A DNA stretch of 64,000 nucleotides. Source: Capitulum mitella (Eukaryota; Arthropoda; Thecostraca; Pollicipedomorpha; Pollicipedidae). The notes under the pieces are model-generated. The model was not told where the DNA came from and made no database searches. It worked only from the letters and a program-made list of their open reading frames with translations. Positions 1-11,165 of the stretch are shown piece after piece (positions within the stretch are counted from its first letter, which is position 1; every line of letters begins with the position of its first letter). A program made the position numbers and the translations under genes. The stretch covers positions 23,490,122-23,554,121 of the forward strand of contig CP099843.1 of NCBI GenBank assembly GCA_030062745.1, in the 5' to 3' direction.

Positions 1-180
1 TCCTCCAGACGTACCCTGGTCTTCCTCAGACGTGCCCCGGTCCCCGTCAGGCGTACCCCGGCCTCCGCCGGACGTACCCCGGCCTCCGTCAGACGTACCC
101 CGGTCTGTCATATGTACCCCGGCCTCCGTCAGACGTACCCTGGTCCCCGTCAGACGTACCCTGGTCTCCGTCAGACGTAC
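1..180. repeat. 21-bp minisatellite at the ORP exon donor
   Basis: About nine units of 20-21 bp (anchors near 7, 28, 49, 70, 91, 111, 131, 152 and 173). Read on the minus strand each unit contains a potential 5' splice site of the form CAGG/GTACGT. The array begins inside the last bases of the ORP exon at 181-363 and runs to the window edge. The minus frame stays open through the first four or so heptads (GDQGTSD type). Confidence 0.93.
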
Positions 181-363
181 CCTGGTCTCCCGCCTCCGGC
201 TCGGACTCGGCCCAGGACCGGCCGCCGTCGGCGTTCATGGAGCGCTTTAGCAGCGACGAGCAGGCCATGCTCAGCTCCAGCGCGTCCATCCAGCACTTGC
301 CCGAACTCTGCGTCGGCGCCCGGAAGATGAGGTGCGTCGTCGGCAGCGGCTGCACCACGGCGC
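181..363 (-). CDS. OSBPL8: ORP exon: C-terminal half of PH domain
   Basis: Acceptor ATCGCCAG/GC at 364-370; the split Gly codon matches the phase-1 donor of the previous exon. Encodes GAVVQPLPTTHLIFRAP and KCWMDALELSMACSSLLKR, then an acidic tail. The donor placed at 177-180 (CAGG/GTACGT) is the first of several equivalent donors in the 21-bp repeat, so the true 3' limit may vary by multiples of seven codons. Confidence 0.9.
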
Positions 364-3300
364 CTGGCGATGACGTCACCGCGCGTCAGCTGACCGCCCG
401 GCGGCGGCCATCTCCCGTGGAGAGCGGGAAGCAGGCGGACTGCCAGCGCACACGCCTCCGGGGAGCGGGCGGCCAGCTGGCTAATCATAGTCTCGCAACA
501 GGCGTTTTGCTCTCGCTGAACGGGGGTTAATTTCACTCCGACGGTTTCTAAGCAGCGCAACACGTCGGCATGAAACATGCACGATCTCCCAACTGAAGCC
601 CACCCGGTGACCGGTCCTGTCGCGCCGGCCCGGGCAGCCGGCGCGACACCCACCGATGCTCTCGCCGTCCGGGCCCTTGGTGGACCAGATGCTCTGCTCC
701 AGCGGGTGGTACAGCTTGAAGCAGAAGCCATCCTTCTTGCTGGGCCGCTCGATCAGGTGACAGCTGGCCAGCAGGACCGTGCCCACCCAGTGGCTCTTCT
801 GCGGACAGTCACCCACGTCACCCGAGCCTCGACACACAAGGATTGCGTGCACTGCCCGCGTTGTTCTCGAAACAGGCCATGCTGCAATGGAAGTGTATGC
901 TGACCACGCGACAGGCTGGCGTTTAATTACACCTCGGTTTACAGTCAGCACAGCGTCCAACAATCGCTCAGATGCCTGACGCCACACCGTCCCGTCCAGC
1001 GTGGCCGCACCACCAGCGTCCGACACGTAGAACAGTGACGTCACGTGGCCAAGCGGATGGCTGAGAAGTCTGGTCCGACCGTACGGCGATCTGACGCCGT
1101 AATGAGCGATCATTCGGAGGCTGGGTTAACTGGCCATGCGGTCTGGTCGTGGTCGCCGGTTGTATGGTCACCTGCTGGTCTTCCCACGCTGTCCTGTGTA
1201 TCTGCGCGGGCAGGAGCTAATGGCGGACATCTGTGTAAGCAGCGTGATCACCAGTCGTGTCTCAGGGTCCACCCGTGTAACCCCGACCAGGCCGTGTAAC
1301 CCCGACCAGGCGAGTCATTCGTGTTGGCAGCGCGTGGCCACCAGAAGAGCTTCAGAGCCGGCCGCCGTCAGCATAGGCCGAAGTAGTTCCGTCAGTTCGT
1401 GCCTCTGTTTTCCATTACGGACCGTCTCCGTGCCTTTCAACGGCCAGAGAAGCCAGCCGCGTCACGGCGTCCCGCACCGTCTGTCACGCAGAGGGATCAA
1501 CGGGCACGGGAACGCCCGGCAGGACGGCGTCTGCACCAGGCAGCTCCGGCCGGACAGCCAGGCTCGGGACAACCAGACCTACGGCGTTCGTCACCGAAAC
1601 ACCACATACGGCGCGAAGCCGCCGCACTGCGTTGGGACCGGCGGGGTGTTTTTTTTACACGTCACGAGTGTTTCACAAGTCCTCAGGTGGCGCGCTATTA
1701 CTGACGCACACATCTGGTTCCATCCACGGCTTCGCGGTCGTCACACGACTTCGTTTCGGATGTGCGCTTGAGAGAGCGTCGTTGGCGTGGGATATTCAAT
1801 CATGTTCGCTCGACAGCGCGTCCAGAGTTATTGCCCCGCCGATCGGAGCGGATCCAACCCCCACCCTAATCAGCAGCCCGTTCGTTATCAACGGCCCCAC
1901 AGCCCACAACAGAGCCCAGGCTGTCACACGTCAGGCCTCCGAACGCCGTGGTCCTCCTCACCCTCCCGCGCGCAGAGGCAACCCGCCTCACAGCGCTATC
2001 CGAACTGTGTCCCACGCGACGCCGGCAAGCTTCTCACGTTTGGGCCGCACAAGGTCACGGCTGAGGACGGTCGGCAGGCGGCGCCACGCAGGAGCCGGCG
2101 CCGCGGAGCCGCAGCAACTCATCACAGCGCCGAGCGCCGTCGCGGGGCCGCGCCGGCCGGGCCGCCGCCGCCGCCGCCGCCGGATCCGGGTTGGGTTCGT
2201 CATCCGGCGTGCCGCGGTCGATTCCCCAGACCCCCACACACGGCCCATCGATCTGGGGTAGCGCTCCGGTCCCGGCCGACCGGACGGGGGGGGGGGTCCC
2301 GGTCCGGGTCGGAGAGCGGGCCCCGACCGGCGTTCACGACTGCTGACTGGGACGAGACGCCCGCCCCGGATCCATACGACAGTGCTGACCGCCGCTGAAT
2401 TGTGAATCGCGTTACTGGGAAAGCTTCGGCCCCTCGAGCGTCAATGAGAACACTGACTGCGTTGCATTTGTGACCGTCGCCCACCCACCGCCTTGCATTT
2501 GTCGCACTAGGTCTTTTCCGCCATACACAACAAATTGGCCAGTAAGCTGTGGGAATACACCACAAAGCGGCAAGTGAGATGCCGGCGCAATATGTCCGGT
2601 ACACTCCAGTATGTCAACGTCAATCTGTCTCGGTCTAAGGCCGCCCTACGTGCATTATGATGCATAACACCTACCCGCGTAACTACACACCAACTGCTCT
2701 GACCGAACAGGTACAAGGAAACATGCTGTCCAAGAGAACAATAAGCTGTGAGGTTTGGCTCACTCCGACAACATTTATCACGAGACAAAATCGTTTGCTA
2801 CCCAGCAGTGAGTAATCACATTTGTTGTCTATGAGGTGCCAAATCCACACGCAAAGCTGAAGAGTTCTGCGCCAAGCCGCACACTATCCGCGTTGTGCCC
2901 TTCTTGGTCTCAAACATCCACACGGCAATGATTCCCCACCAGACCGGCGGCTCTCGACCTTCCTCCCACTGGACAGCCGTCTCTAAGCGGCTCATCAGAC
3001 CGCATCTGTCCCAGTTTCCACACCGTGACCGCGCCGGTACAGCCCCTCAGCCTCCCGCGACGGGACAGAGACGTCACGAGCGCCCTACGTCCCACCACCT
3101 CCCAGCACCGTTCACCCCTCTCTGACGCCCCTCACTCCCGCACCCCCGCCGACTGCCCTCCCCCAGACGCTCACCTTGGCCTTCTCGCTCTTGTAGAGCA
3201 CCAGCAGGCCGGGCTTGAGCACGCACCAGAGCTTGGTCCAGCCCTTGAGCGAGCCGCGCACCTTGAGCCAGTCGGCGCGCACCAGCACAGCCGGGTCGCG

Positions 3301-3402
3301 CACCGTGCTCAGCAGCTCGTCGGCGGCGCGCCGCTTCTCGTGCCGGTATCGCCGCCGCTGGTCCTTGTACGACTCCTTGCGCGTCAGCGGCAGCGGCGCC
3401 GC
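181..3402 (-). CDS. OSBPL8: ORP5/ORP8-type oxysterol-binding-protein-related protein, PH-domain part (partial, 3 exons)
   Basis: Known family role: ER-anchored lipid-transfer proteins at ER-plasma membrane contacts that exchange PI4P for phosphatidylserine; the PH domain binds plasma-membrane phosphoinositides. Seen here: exons 3175-3402, 654-798 and 181-363 join in phase (0, 1, then 1 out) into about 185 residues. They begin with the basic region (LTRKESYKDQRRRYRHEKRR), followed by DWLKVRGSLKGWTKLWCVLK (PH start), IERPSKKDGFCFKLYHPLEQ and GKCWMDALELSMACSSLLKR (PH C-terminal helix with the conserved Trp). The order and spacing match ORP8/ORP5. The ORD lipid-binding domain and the tail anchor must lie left of position 1. 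The 5' exons are not certain; candidates are listed separately. I cannot separate ORP5 from ORP8, since many invertebrates have one gene for both. Confidence 0.93.
364..653 (-). other. ORP intron
   Basis: Intron between two PH-domain exons, with donor GTGGGT at 648-653 and acceptor CAG at 364-366 (minus strand). Nothing else is recognised in it. Confidence 0.8.
654..798 (-). CDS. OSBPL8: ORP exon: central PH domain
   Basis: The acceptor TGTCCGCAG precedes AAG AGC CAC TGG and is phase 0. Encodes KSHWVGTVLLASCHLIERPS, KKDGFCFKLYHPLEQSIW and KGPDGESIG, the most conserved part of the ORP5/8 PH domain. The donor ATCG/GTGGGT is phase 1. Its 145 nt fit both neighbours exactly. Confidence 0.95.
799..3174 (-). 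other. ORP intron, no gene seen
   Basis: Intron of about 2.4 kb. It has a very GC-rich stretch at about 2010-2370 with a (CCG)n run at 2161-2180 and a G run at 2286-2296, then more AT-rich DNA. Open frames across the GC-rich part exist on both strands and show no recognisable protein, so I do not call them genes. Confidence 0.6.
3175..3402 (-). CDS. OSBPL8: ORP exon: basic region and PH start
   Basis: 228 nt, phase 0 to 0, 76 residues. The acceptor CGCCTCTGCCGGGCAG precedes GCG GCG CCG CTG; the donor is GCCAAG/GTGAGC. Encodes LTRKESYKDQRRRYRHEKRR, AADELLSTVRDPAVLVRADW, LKVRGSLKGWTKLWCVLKPG and LLVLYKSEKAK. The frame remains open upstream through the adjacent 21-bp repeats, so a longer exon that includes ASALTPA heptads cannot be excluded. 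Confidence 0.94.
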
Positions 3403-3410
3403 CTGCCCGG

Positions 3411-3515
3411 CAGAGGCGGTCGGCGTTAGGACAGAGGCGACCGGCGTCAGGGCAAAGGCGGCCGGCGTTAGGGCAGAGGCGGCCGGCGTCAGGGCAGAGG
3501 CGGCCGGCGCTGGGG
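3411..3515. repeat. 21-bp minisatellite overlapping an ORP splice acceptor
   Basis: Five 21-bp units starting at 3411, 3432, 3453, 3474 and 3495. On the minus strand the unit nearest the exon supplies the pyrimidine-rich part (CGCCTCTG) of the acceptor for exon 3175-3402. In the exon's frame the units read as ASALTPA-type heptads without stops, so they could be translated if an upstream acceptor were used. Confidence 0.92.
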
Positions 3516-4877
3516 CCGCGGCCATCGGTGACGCTCGGCGGGCCGCGGAGCCCGGGTCCGGCCGTCGTCGGGACGGCCACGCCGGGTCTGGGGAGGTCGC
3601 CGCGGCGGACGACGCGGACACGACACGGCCACTGGTCAATGTGGACGGGGCAACGGATAACACGGCGGCGATGCTCGGGCGCCATTACCAAGAGCGGTCC
3701 CGTCACTTGGTAATGCATGAAGCACTCGGACGCTGTGGTGATTAGCGTCGCGGATACCGCATTCCAGGGTCGACGCTCTTTTTAGGGCACGACGCCTACG
3801 TGTCGCTGCCGTCCTTACACTTGTCACCGAATTAATGAGCTGCATGTGGGCAAGAGCACGTTTCGCCGACCTAGGGAATTTGCGCAATCGCCATCATCAA
3901 AAACACGCCACGACCACAATGGCGTCGTCCATTTATTGAGCAATGGTTGCCAGGACCCTCGGCCAATGAAATGCTGTATTACGGCGAACAGGGATATCCC
4001 GGATCCCTATCCAATGAAGTACTCTGCTAGCATCGCCGGGGGGGCACAGTATCCGGCATGTATGCCTGTATTCTAACAAATGTATGACTGCGAATGCATT
4101 AAGTATAATTTATGTATAATTAATTACACAATTATAATGTATACTTTATTTAATTATAATGTATACGTTGACTTTGCGAAACCTGTGTTACACAGACATG
4201 CATTTCCACCACGGGACCTTTTTCTCGATATTCGAGATCGAGAAATCCTGATCCCCGCCGACATCGGTACAGATATCGGCACGGACAAATGAAGCAATAC
4301 CGCAGCTCCAAAACAACTGGCCCGATGGGGGACCAGTCTGCAGGCGTGACGTCACCATGGCTCCAGATGTCTCCTATCGACCGGCGGCCAAATAGCAGCA
4401 TTATACCGCCCATTGAGCCCGACCCTCGTGCCCACAAAACAGCAGGCCGTCCTCGGCCGCTATATCTCGGTGGCTGCGGTTCCATATGCCGTCGCTCGGC
4501 ACGCCTCCGGTCGAAGTCAAACGCGGAAAGCCCGTCATAATCAGTCGGCACTCCAGCGGGCCTGATTAATTGATCAAACGTGCGCGCCGCAAGCCGCTGA
4601 AGCAGGCACGAAGGACGAATAAAAGGACGGATCGACAGCGTGGCTACGTGTTCCCAAGTATGCCGCGGAATTTCACAACTAACAAAATCATCAATATGTC
4701 ACAAGGATATATTAACCCGCGCAGTGGAAAGAGGTTTCGCGCTAACGCGCACTGGAAGCGTGGGGATTTAAACGGGCCCCCCATCTCGGAAACGGGAAGA
4801 GCTAGCGACATGAAAATTTGTGGACAGGGTAGGGCTATAACGATTTACATTGTGTGCAATTTTCATAACCCTAGATG
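3516..4877. other. Presumed ORP intron, nothing recognised
   Basis: Begins GC-rich and becomes AT-rich from about 4080. No exon, RNA gene or complete mobile element is recognised here. Confidence 0.5.
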
Positions 4878-6021
4878 AATATCTTCAAGGTCAAATGGGG
4901 TCGAAAACGTCAACTTTGGACACTTTCTCGGCCCGTGCAGGCCATTCCGTGCAATTTTTTCGAACGAAACGAGAAAAGGGCATTTGTTTGAGTGTTAAAA
5001 CGTTGCATATGACAATGTCCATTCATTTGACGTCTTGACTGAGGATTCTGGGTCGAGGTCATGTCAGGTCATTAACCTATGCTGTCATTTCTCATCTTTT
5101 GCAGATTAGGTTTCGAACAACACGAGATAGCTTGAGTGTAAATGAGGGAGCTATACGCATCTTTTGGCGTATTCTCAGTGAAGGCAGCCAATATCGGTAC
5201 ATTTGGTCACTTCCGGCGTTTATATCTAGGTATGTGTGTATATGTATATATGTATATGCATGTGAGTATCAGTGTGCCAAACGTGTTTGTAGTCTTTGTT
5301 TTTGAATGCATATTTCATACAAATCGACAAATTACAGAGCAAATCTAGGCCAGGTCACAAAATGGCTGTCCCTGACCTTTAAAGACCGTGACCTGAAATG
5401 ACCCTGGTATATATAAGGATATCCATGTGCGCATACATGTTTTTATTGGGGTCTTTGAATGCATATTTCATACAAATCGACATGTCGCAAACCAAATCTG
5501 GACCAAGCCACAAGATATTTGACCTTGGTCTTTGATGACCTTGACCTCCACTGACCGTAGTATATGTAAGCGTATTAGTGAGCGCACAAGCGTTTTTATT
5601 GGGGTCTTTGGATGTACATTTCATACAAACCGACATGTTGTAAAGCAAATATGGATCAGGTCACAGGCTGGTCGACCTTGACCTTTGATGACCTTTACCC
5701 TGGTTTTGGTCTTAGTACATCCATCATTTATGCCCCAATGACGTCGCATGATTATGTTCAAACGGTAATCTTAACAACGCTGTTTTTCACAAAGTTCCGA
5801 TTTGTCAACGACAACCGTCGTTTTCGTTGTTTGCTTGACTTCAAATGCTTGAAACTTCAAACATTTTGGGGTAATTTTCGATTTTTCTGCGTCAATCGAC
5901 GAGTTATTCAATTGCCATAAATGTCGCAAAGTAGCAGCAGCCAGCTGCGATCCGTTCTCGAGATATTCGGGAAAAACAGATGGGAGGAGCACAAAAAGAC
6001 CCCCTTCCAATGCGCGTATTA
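4878..6021. repeat. Dispersed 1.14-kb repeat R1, copy 1
   Basis: Matches 29026-30168 along its whole length at the same size (about 1,144 bp). Shared landmarks: a start at ATCTTCAAGG, then CAACTTTGGACAC, three internal tandem units, GAGATATT near the end, and a final TGCGCGTRTTAA-like segment. It has no long open frame. It is probably a non-autonomous mobile element; the class is unknown. Confidence 0.85.
5301..5759. repeat. Three 153-bp tandem units inside R1 copy 1
   Basis: Units start at 5301, 5454 and 5607, each opening with TTTGAATGCATATTTCATAC or a close variant. They contain repeated TGACCTTTGATGACCTTGAC-like text, that is, clusters of AGGTCA half-sites on the minus strand. Confidence 0.88.
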
Positions 6022-6334
6022 ATGGTCAAGGGGAGTAAATAAAAAAACATTGCACACAAATTAACTGAAAAATTTCATTTTGTTGCAGCCACATCCTTTT
6101 CCCATCAGTCAAATATGTGCACACAATGCATAAAATAGGGGGAAACTACATCTTTTTTTAATTCCTTACCCGTTAATGGGTAGGCAGCACTGCCCTTTCA
6201 TGCCCGTGAGACCCAGTTACGTTAAATACCATGGTTTCTAGAATGCTTAAACAAAAAACATTTCAGGGTACATCACTCCCCGCTATTCTTTTTTTCTACA
6301 TCTACTACCGCCACCGATGGTAGTTTGTGATGGG

Positions 6335-6388
6335 CCTCGCGAACCGGGCAAGCAAGTGCATACTAGTAACGCTGCCCGGTTAGCGAGG
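6335..6388. repeat. Stem-loop, 16-bp arms
   Basis: Arms CCTCGCGAACCGGGCA (6335-6350) and TGCCCGGTTAGCGAGG (6373-6388) pair with one mismatch around a 22-nt loop. The rest of 6022-6920 is AT-rich and shows no gene. Function unknown. Confidence 0.7.
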
Positions 6389-6926
6389 AATGCCATGCTC
6401 GAATACCATGCTCGGGTATGCCATGGGGTTAGTAAAAACGTAAATAAATGAGAAAAAAAACACAAGCGAACAAAACGGAAATGAAAAGGAAGAACAAGCA
6501 GGACACACTCTGACGTTATATTTAAGTTTCAATACGATATGGAAAAGACATAAATAATATGGTTCAATTTAACTGGCTTGATCAGCAACTTGTGTTGTTT
6601 TCATGACCGATTTTTGTATTTGTCCAAAATGAACTATTTACAGCTCTTTTGATGTTTATTTTTCAGAACACGAGAAATTCTCAGAAATATTTTATCAATT
6701 ATTTCATTCCAGGCTCTCATTCAATATTTCATTACATCTTTGTATGGTCTGAAGAGAAGCAGCACAATGCACTGCGGCAAAAAATGTTACCTCCACTGCT
6801 CGCTAATCATAAATGGGCAGTCTGTCCGAGCATATTAATGAAAGGGCCAACTCATGTGTACACATCGCCACGCCCGCCCGTGTTTTTGTCCGCGCTGCAG
6901 CGCTGAGGAGCGTGTTCACGAACACG

Positions 6927-6970
6927 AAACAGTTAAAACCACCGCCACCAGGTGGTGGTTGTAACTGTTT
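6927..6970. repeat. Imperfect palindrome at an AT/GC boundary
   Basis: Arms of 20 nt (6927-6946 and 6951-6970) match at 18 of 20 positions around ACCA. The DNA changes sharply from AT-rich to CpG-rich directly to its right. Confidence 0.75.
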
Positions 6971-6989
6971 AACCACCACGCAACGGCGT

Positions 6990-8220
6990 CCCGCGTGAAC
7001 CAACCCCGGCGACGACTGTTTCAACACGACGAACCGTGGAGCGCCGGGCGGCGGCGGCAGGCGAGTTCTGACGGCGTCCGCCCCGCGCACGACCCCCAGC
7101 CGGGGGGCCGGCTCCGCACGCACCGCCGCCGACTCGAGCGGCGGCCGGGGAGCGCGGCGAGCGCCTCGTTAGTGCCGGCCGCTCGGCACGGGGAGCGAGA
7201 GAGAGCGCCGGGCGGAGGCGTCTGCCGGAAGGATCAGGGTCCGGCCGGGCGGCGGCCGCCGGAGCGAGCAGCTGACACGCACCGCGGGGTCGATATCCAT
7301 CCAATGTCGGGACAAGGTCAGGCGGCGCCACGACCCCGCCGCACTGGGTCACGGGCCTGTCAGAGTCTGGCGCGCCGGGGCGGGGGCACTGCAGCTGACG
7401 GGAATGTCACAGCTGTCGTCACAGCTACAACTACCGTCGCAGACTGCACCTGACATCACAAACAACGCCTACCGTCGCAGATTACCGTCGCAAGTAACAC
7501 CCACCATCATGGCTCACAGCCGCCGTCACGCGCCGCAGCCGTCACAGCCGCCGGGCGCCTCGGCCGCTGACGTCACCGTCCTCCGGACGTGACGTGGTCA
7601 TGACGAGGCTGCTCGGCGATACTCACTACCCGAGACACAAATACCGGCCCCCACACGTGGCCGGCGGGCGGGCCGACAAAGCGAGCCCCGACAGCGGCCG
7701 ATCCCGACAGCACGTCCCGCTCGACACGTCTAGCACGTCAGCTCCCAGCGTCTGAGTTAGGGGCCGGCCGGCCGCGACACCGCGCCCAGATACGGCCAAT
7801 CAGGAGGGGGCGCACTCCTGGCCGCGGGCGTTGCGCCGACGCGCCGGCGACACCGCCGATAAACCGAGCTGAATGGCGCAATCAGCCGTTCCAAAGGGTT
7901 CGATGGCCACCCACACGCCGTGCTCTGCGATCGACTTCACTTCCACACGACGCCTTCTCAGTACGAACGCACGCAAACCGTACGAGCGCGACCAAGTGTT
8001 CCGCGAAAAGGAAATAAAAGAAAACTAGGCGGCAGCATATTTCTTCTACTTGCGAACTTGTCCCCTCAACGAGAAAACGACACCTGCATCAAACGTCGAC
8101 CCAGTGTGGGCCACAGACAGGTGATGAGAACCGTACCATAACATCCAACATACTAGTGTTCCCTGACGTACAAAAACCAACATCTAGTAGACTAGTGCAT
8201 CTTAACGCGCCAGAACCTCG
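6990..8220. other. CpG-rich, GC-rich segment
   Basis: CpG-dense DNA, especially 7000-7900. Overlapping open frames on both strands are compositional. It could be an alternative promoter region of the ORP gene, but nothing in the sequence proves it. Confidence 0.4.
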
Positions 8221-8224
8221 GGTC

Positions 8225-8606
8225 AATGACTGAACTTGTGACGAGTCCGTAGCTCACCGTGTAGAAAGATCTGTATCCGACCTGTGACGGATCAGTACCT
8301 ACAACCCACCGTGCCACGGGCCGGTATCTGAACATGTGACGGTTCGGTACGTGACCATGTGACGGGTCGGTACCTCACCGTGTGACGGTGTGGTATCTGA
8401 CCGTGTGATGGACCGCTTTCTGACCATGTGACGGGTCGTTATCTGGCCGCGTCACAGCACCCGACCGTGTGACGGCTAAGTACCCGACCCTGTGACGGGC
8501 CAATACCTCGCCGTGTGGTGTACCTGACCGTGTGACGGGTCGGCGCCTGACCGCGTGACGAGTCTCCGTGGCCGTGTGACGGATCTGTGCGAGTGACCGT
8601 GCGATG
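8225..8606. repeat. Degenerate ~22-bp minisatellite
   Basis: Roughly 16 diverged units of the form GACCGTGTGACGGGTCGGTACCT. It generates open frames with HTVRY-like repeats on the minus strand; these are not called as genes. Confidence 0.85.
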
Positions 8607-8633
8607 GAACAGACAGACAGACAGACAGACAGG
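8607..8633. repeat. (CAGA)n microsatellite
   Basis: About six perfect CAGA units directly follow the 22-bp minisatellite. Confidence 0.95.
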
Positions 8634-10337
8634 TTCCGGCGCCCAGCCGCAGCCGTCGCCGTCCCGCCGACACGGCGCCTCCTCCAGACGCCTCGTGGCG
8701 TCACGCGCGTGACAGGGCGCCGCTCGGTCGTAATTGCGGCCCGCTGGTGATACCGAGGCGCCCGCTGGTGCCACGATAGGCGCTGTGGCCCGCCCCTGGA
8801 ATGTCTGACGCACGGGCTAGCACCGGAAAGGACGTGCGCTGCCGCAGGACGGCCGTCGACATACAAACAGAACAGCCACGGGCTCATCAACAAAACAGCT
8901 GCGGGCGCATCCACTGACCAGCCGCGAGCGTGGCAACGGCGGCGAGCTACCAACAACGCCATCGCGACCTCACATGGCGGCCTCGTGGGTTAATGGCAGG
9001 CCGGCGCCGCTGCTAACCGCAGGCTCAGTCGTCGACCGGCCGTGAGACTCAGGTACAGCAGGCCCGGCCCGGACCCGGACCGACACAGGGACCGCTGACA
9101 AGCCCATCAACGGGGTTCGATCGACGTCGATAACGGGCGCGCTGACGAGCCCGGTGTGGATCCGCTCTGGAGTCGATAGGTGCGTAATCGCAGACCGCCC
9201 CGGGCCAAATGACGGCACTGCAGCGCCACCGGCGGCAGAACCGCAGGCTGACGGCCGACGGCAGGCCGGTGTCACGTCGCGTCACGCCAGACGCCGTCAC
9301 ATCGCCACTAAACGGGCGGCCGCCGTGACGCGGCACAGGCACAGGCGTCCCCTGCCCCCGAGCCCGGCCGTCACCGCAGACCGCACCTTTACAACCGATC
9401 AGCTCGGTCAACTGTGATGAGCCACGGGTCACCAGCGGGCCGCCCCTGTACCCGGCACTGCCAGTCCACCAGCAGCATTCCCAGGATTTTCGTAGCGGGA
9501 GGGGATCAAGAATAAAAGTAAAAAGGCTTAATGCTGCTCGTACCGTTTTACTGCAAACTTGAGACATTTACACCATCACATCGCACACCTGATATTTGGA
9601 AAATTGGAGATTATCTTTGATAATTTTGTTATTATGGAAACAAAACTACATGACATTTTAAACCTATGCTTTGTCATTCAAACAATCCATTCGTGATAAT
9701 GGCCCTCTTGGAAACCTCTGACCAGACGGACGCGGGGGGGGGGCAATTAACCCCTCTGAACCCCTCTGGCTACACTACCGTCGTCGACCGGACGTACACA
9801 GCAGACCACCGCTGCGGCTGTCAGCTGCGGTCTGACGCGGACTCGGGCCAAATAAACCGCAGCACTGGTGCCGCTGGTGCTCTTGGGACGGACGTGCCTT
9901 GCGGCGCTCTCAACAGACCGGACAACGGCGGAAAATAATCAGCGCAAGCGAGACACGTCAAAGACATAGCTACGAACCCTGTCGCGTCGCAGTTTGTGTC
10001 AGTCTTGGGAAGGAAGGGAGGTGAGGCGGCTCTCGAAATATCATGGCGTTATTATGATTATGTAACGACTACAACAAATGAAAAACCCACTGCCGGTTTC
10101 AATGGGGCGACGCTTCGAGAAAAAAAACGTGCAGTCATCAATGCCTACAAAACGATAAAAGTTTTACAAGCACTCCAGGACATCGTCCCTCGGCTACTCC
10201 ACACACCCGTTACCCCAACTCAAAGGACTAAGGTCGCTACGGGTACCGCTGAAGAAACCTTCACTCAAGCTGCTGGAAAACCTCCGAAACGCTTGAGCAG
10301 CCACCGCACCACCACCACCGCCACCAGCGCCACCGAC
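8634..10337. other. GC-rich intron-like DNA, no gene recognised
   Basis: GC-rich to about 9480, AT-rich to about 9700, then mixed. It includes G7 and G8 runs. No convincing exon was found on either strand. Confidence 0.5.
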
Positions 10338-10394
10338 CTTGGCGAAGAGGGAGGAGCCGCCGTAGGAGCGGCTCTTGACCTTGCAGAGGCTCAT
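10338..10394 (-). CDS. Candidate ORP upstream exon
   Basis: An ATG at 10392-10394 in the context GCCGAC opens a 19-residue frame (MSLCKVKSRSYGGSSLFAK) that ends at AAG/GTCGGT in phase 0, matching the phase-0 acceptor at 3402. The serine and basic residues resemble the low-complexity stretch before the basic region of vertebrate ORP8. The donor is weak and the true 5' limit is unclear, since the frame is open further upstream. Confidence 0.35.
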
Positions 10395-10849
10395 GTCGGC
10401 GCCGGGCCGCGCAGCCTGACTGTCGGCGCCGACAGCCGGCCGGGCGGCGCCGTCGGCCGCGCACACCTGCGCGGCGGGCCGCCGCCGCCGCCGGCGCGGC
10501 CCGTCAGCCCCGCCGACCGGGGCCCGGCCGTGTGACGCGCCGCAATCGCCACCGCGCCGCAATCGTCACCGAGACGCAATCGCCACCGCGCCGCGCGCGG
10601 CCCACTGTCGGCCGGCGGTGACGGGCACGGTGTGCCGGATGCCATTCGGGGAACACCGTCACCAAGAGTGTCCGGAGAGCGACTGATTGCCAACTTGTGG
10701 CACAGCTGGCGGCGGCCGTAGCGACCCAGAAGACAGGGATGTCATCGGCAGCGGCCACATCCAAAAGACACGCCGACGTGGAATGCCTGTCCTGCTCGTG
10801 TACGTCGAGGAGACTGCAAACTGTCATGCACTGTGGACGACTGTACCGC

Positions 10850-11165
10850 ACGCTTCTGGGACGCCGGGGTCCACAGCAGACTGCCTGAGCCACCTGTGAA
10901 CAGGACTGCGCCAGGCCAGGGATGCCAGGGTGTACCGAGGTCAACCACGATGCACGAGAGGCCAGGGATACCGAATGTACATACCAGACTGCCGGTGCCA
11001 CTTGTGGACAGAACTGCCACCCCGACAGAGAGCCAAAGGGTGCCAGTGGTTCCGAGTGGCACTGGTGTGGTACGTACCAGGCTGCCTGTGGGACTGGTCG
11101 AGAGGTCTCCATACTTGCCGCTGCCACCGGAGTCGTTGGCTGTTGGGTCGATCCCTGAGAACACC
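10850..11165. repeat. Degenerate ~100-bp tandem repeat
   Basis: Three diverged units sharing an ACCAGACTGCC-like core near 10874, 10983 and 11078. Open frames through it in several phases are by-products of the repeat. Confidence 0.65.

Noticed and set aside
1-190. CRISPR-like appearance of the 21-bp array
   Set aside because: There are no unique spacers between repeats and the genome is eukaryotic, so it is a minisatellite.
6969-7453. Overlapping long frames on both strands in the CpG-rich segment
   Set aside because: GC-rich DNA lacks stop codons by composition. Products are Arg/Pro/Ala-rich with no recognisable family and no clear splice pattern.
8375-8962. Minus frame of 195 codons
   Set aside because: Much of it is the translated 22-bp minisatellite and the CAGA run.
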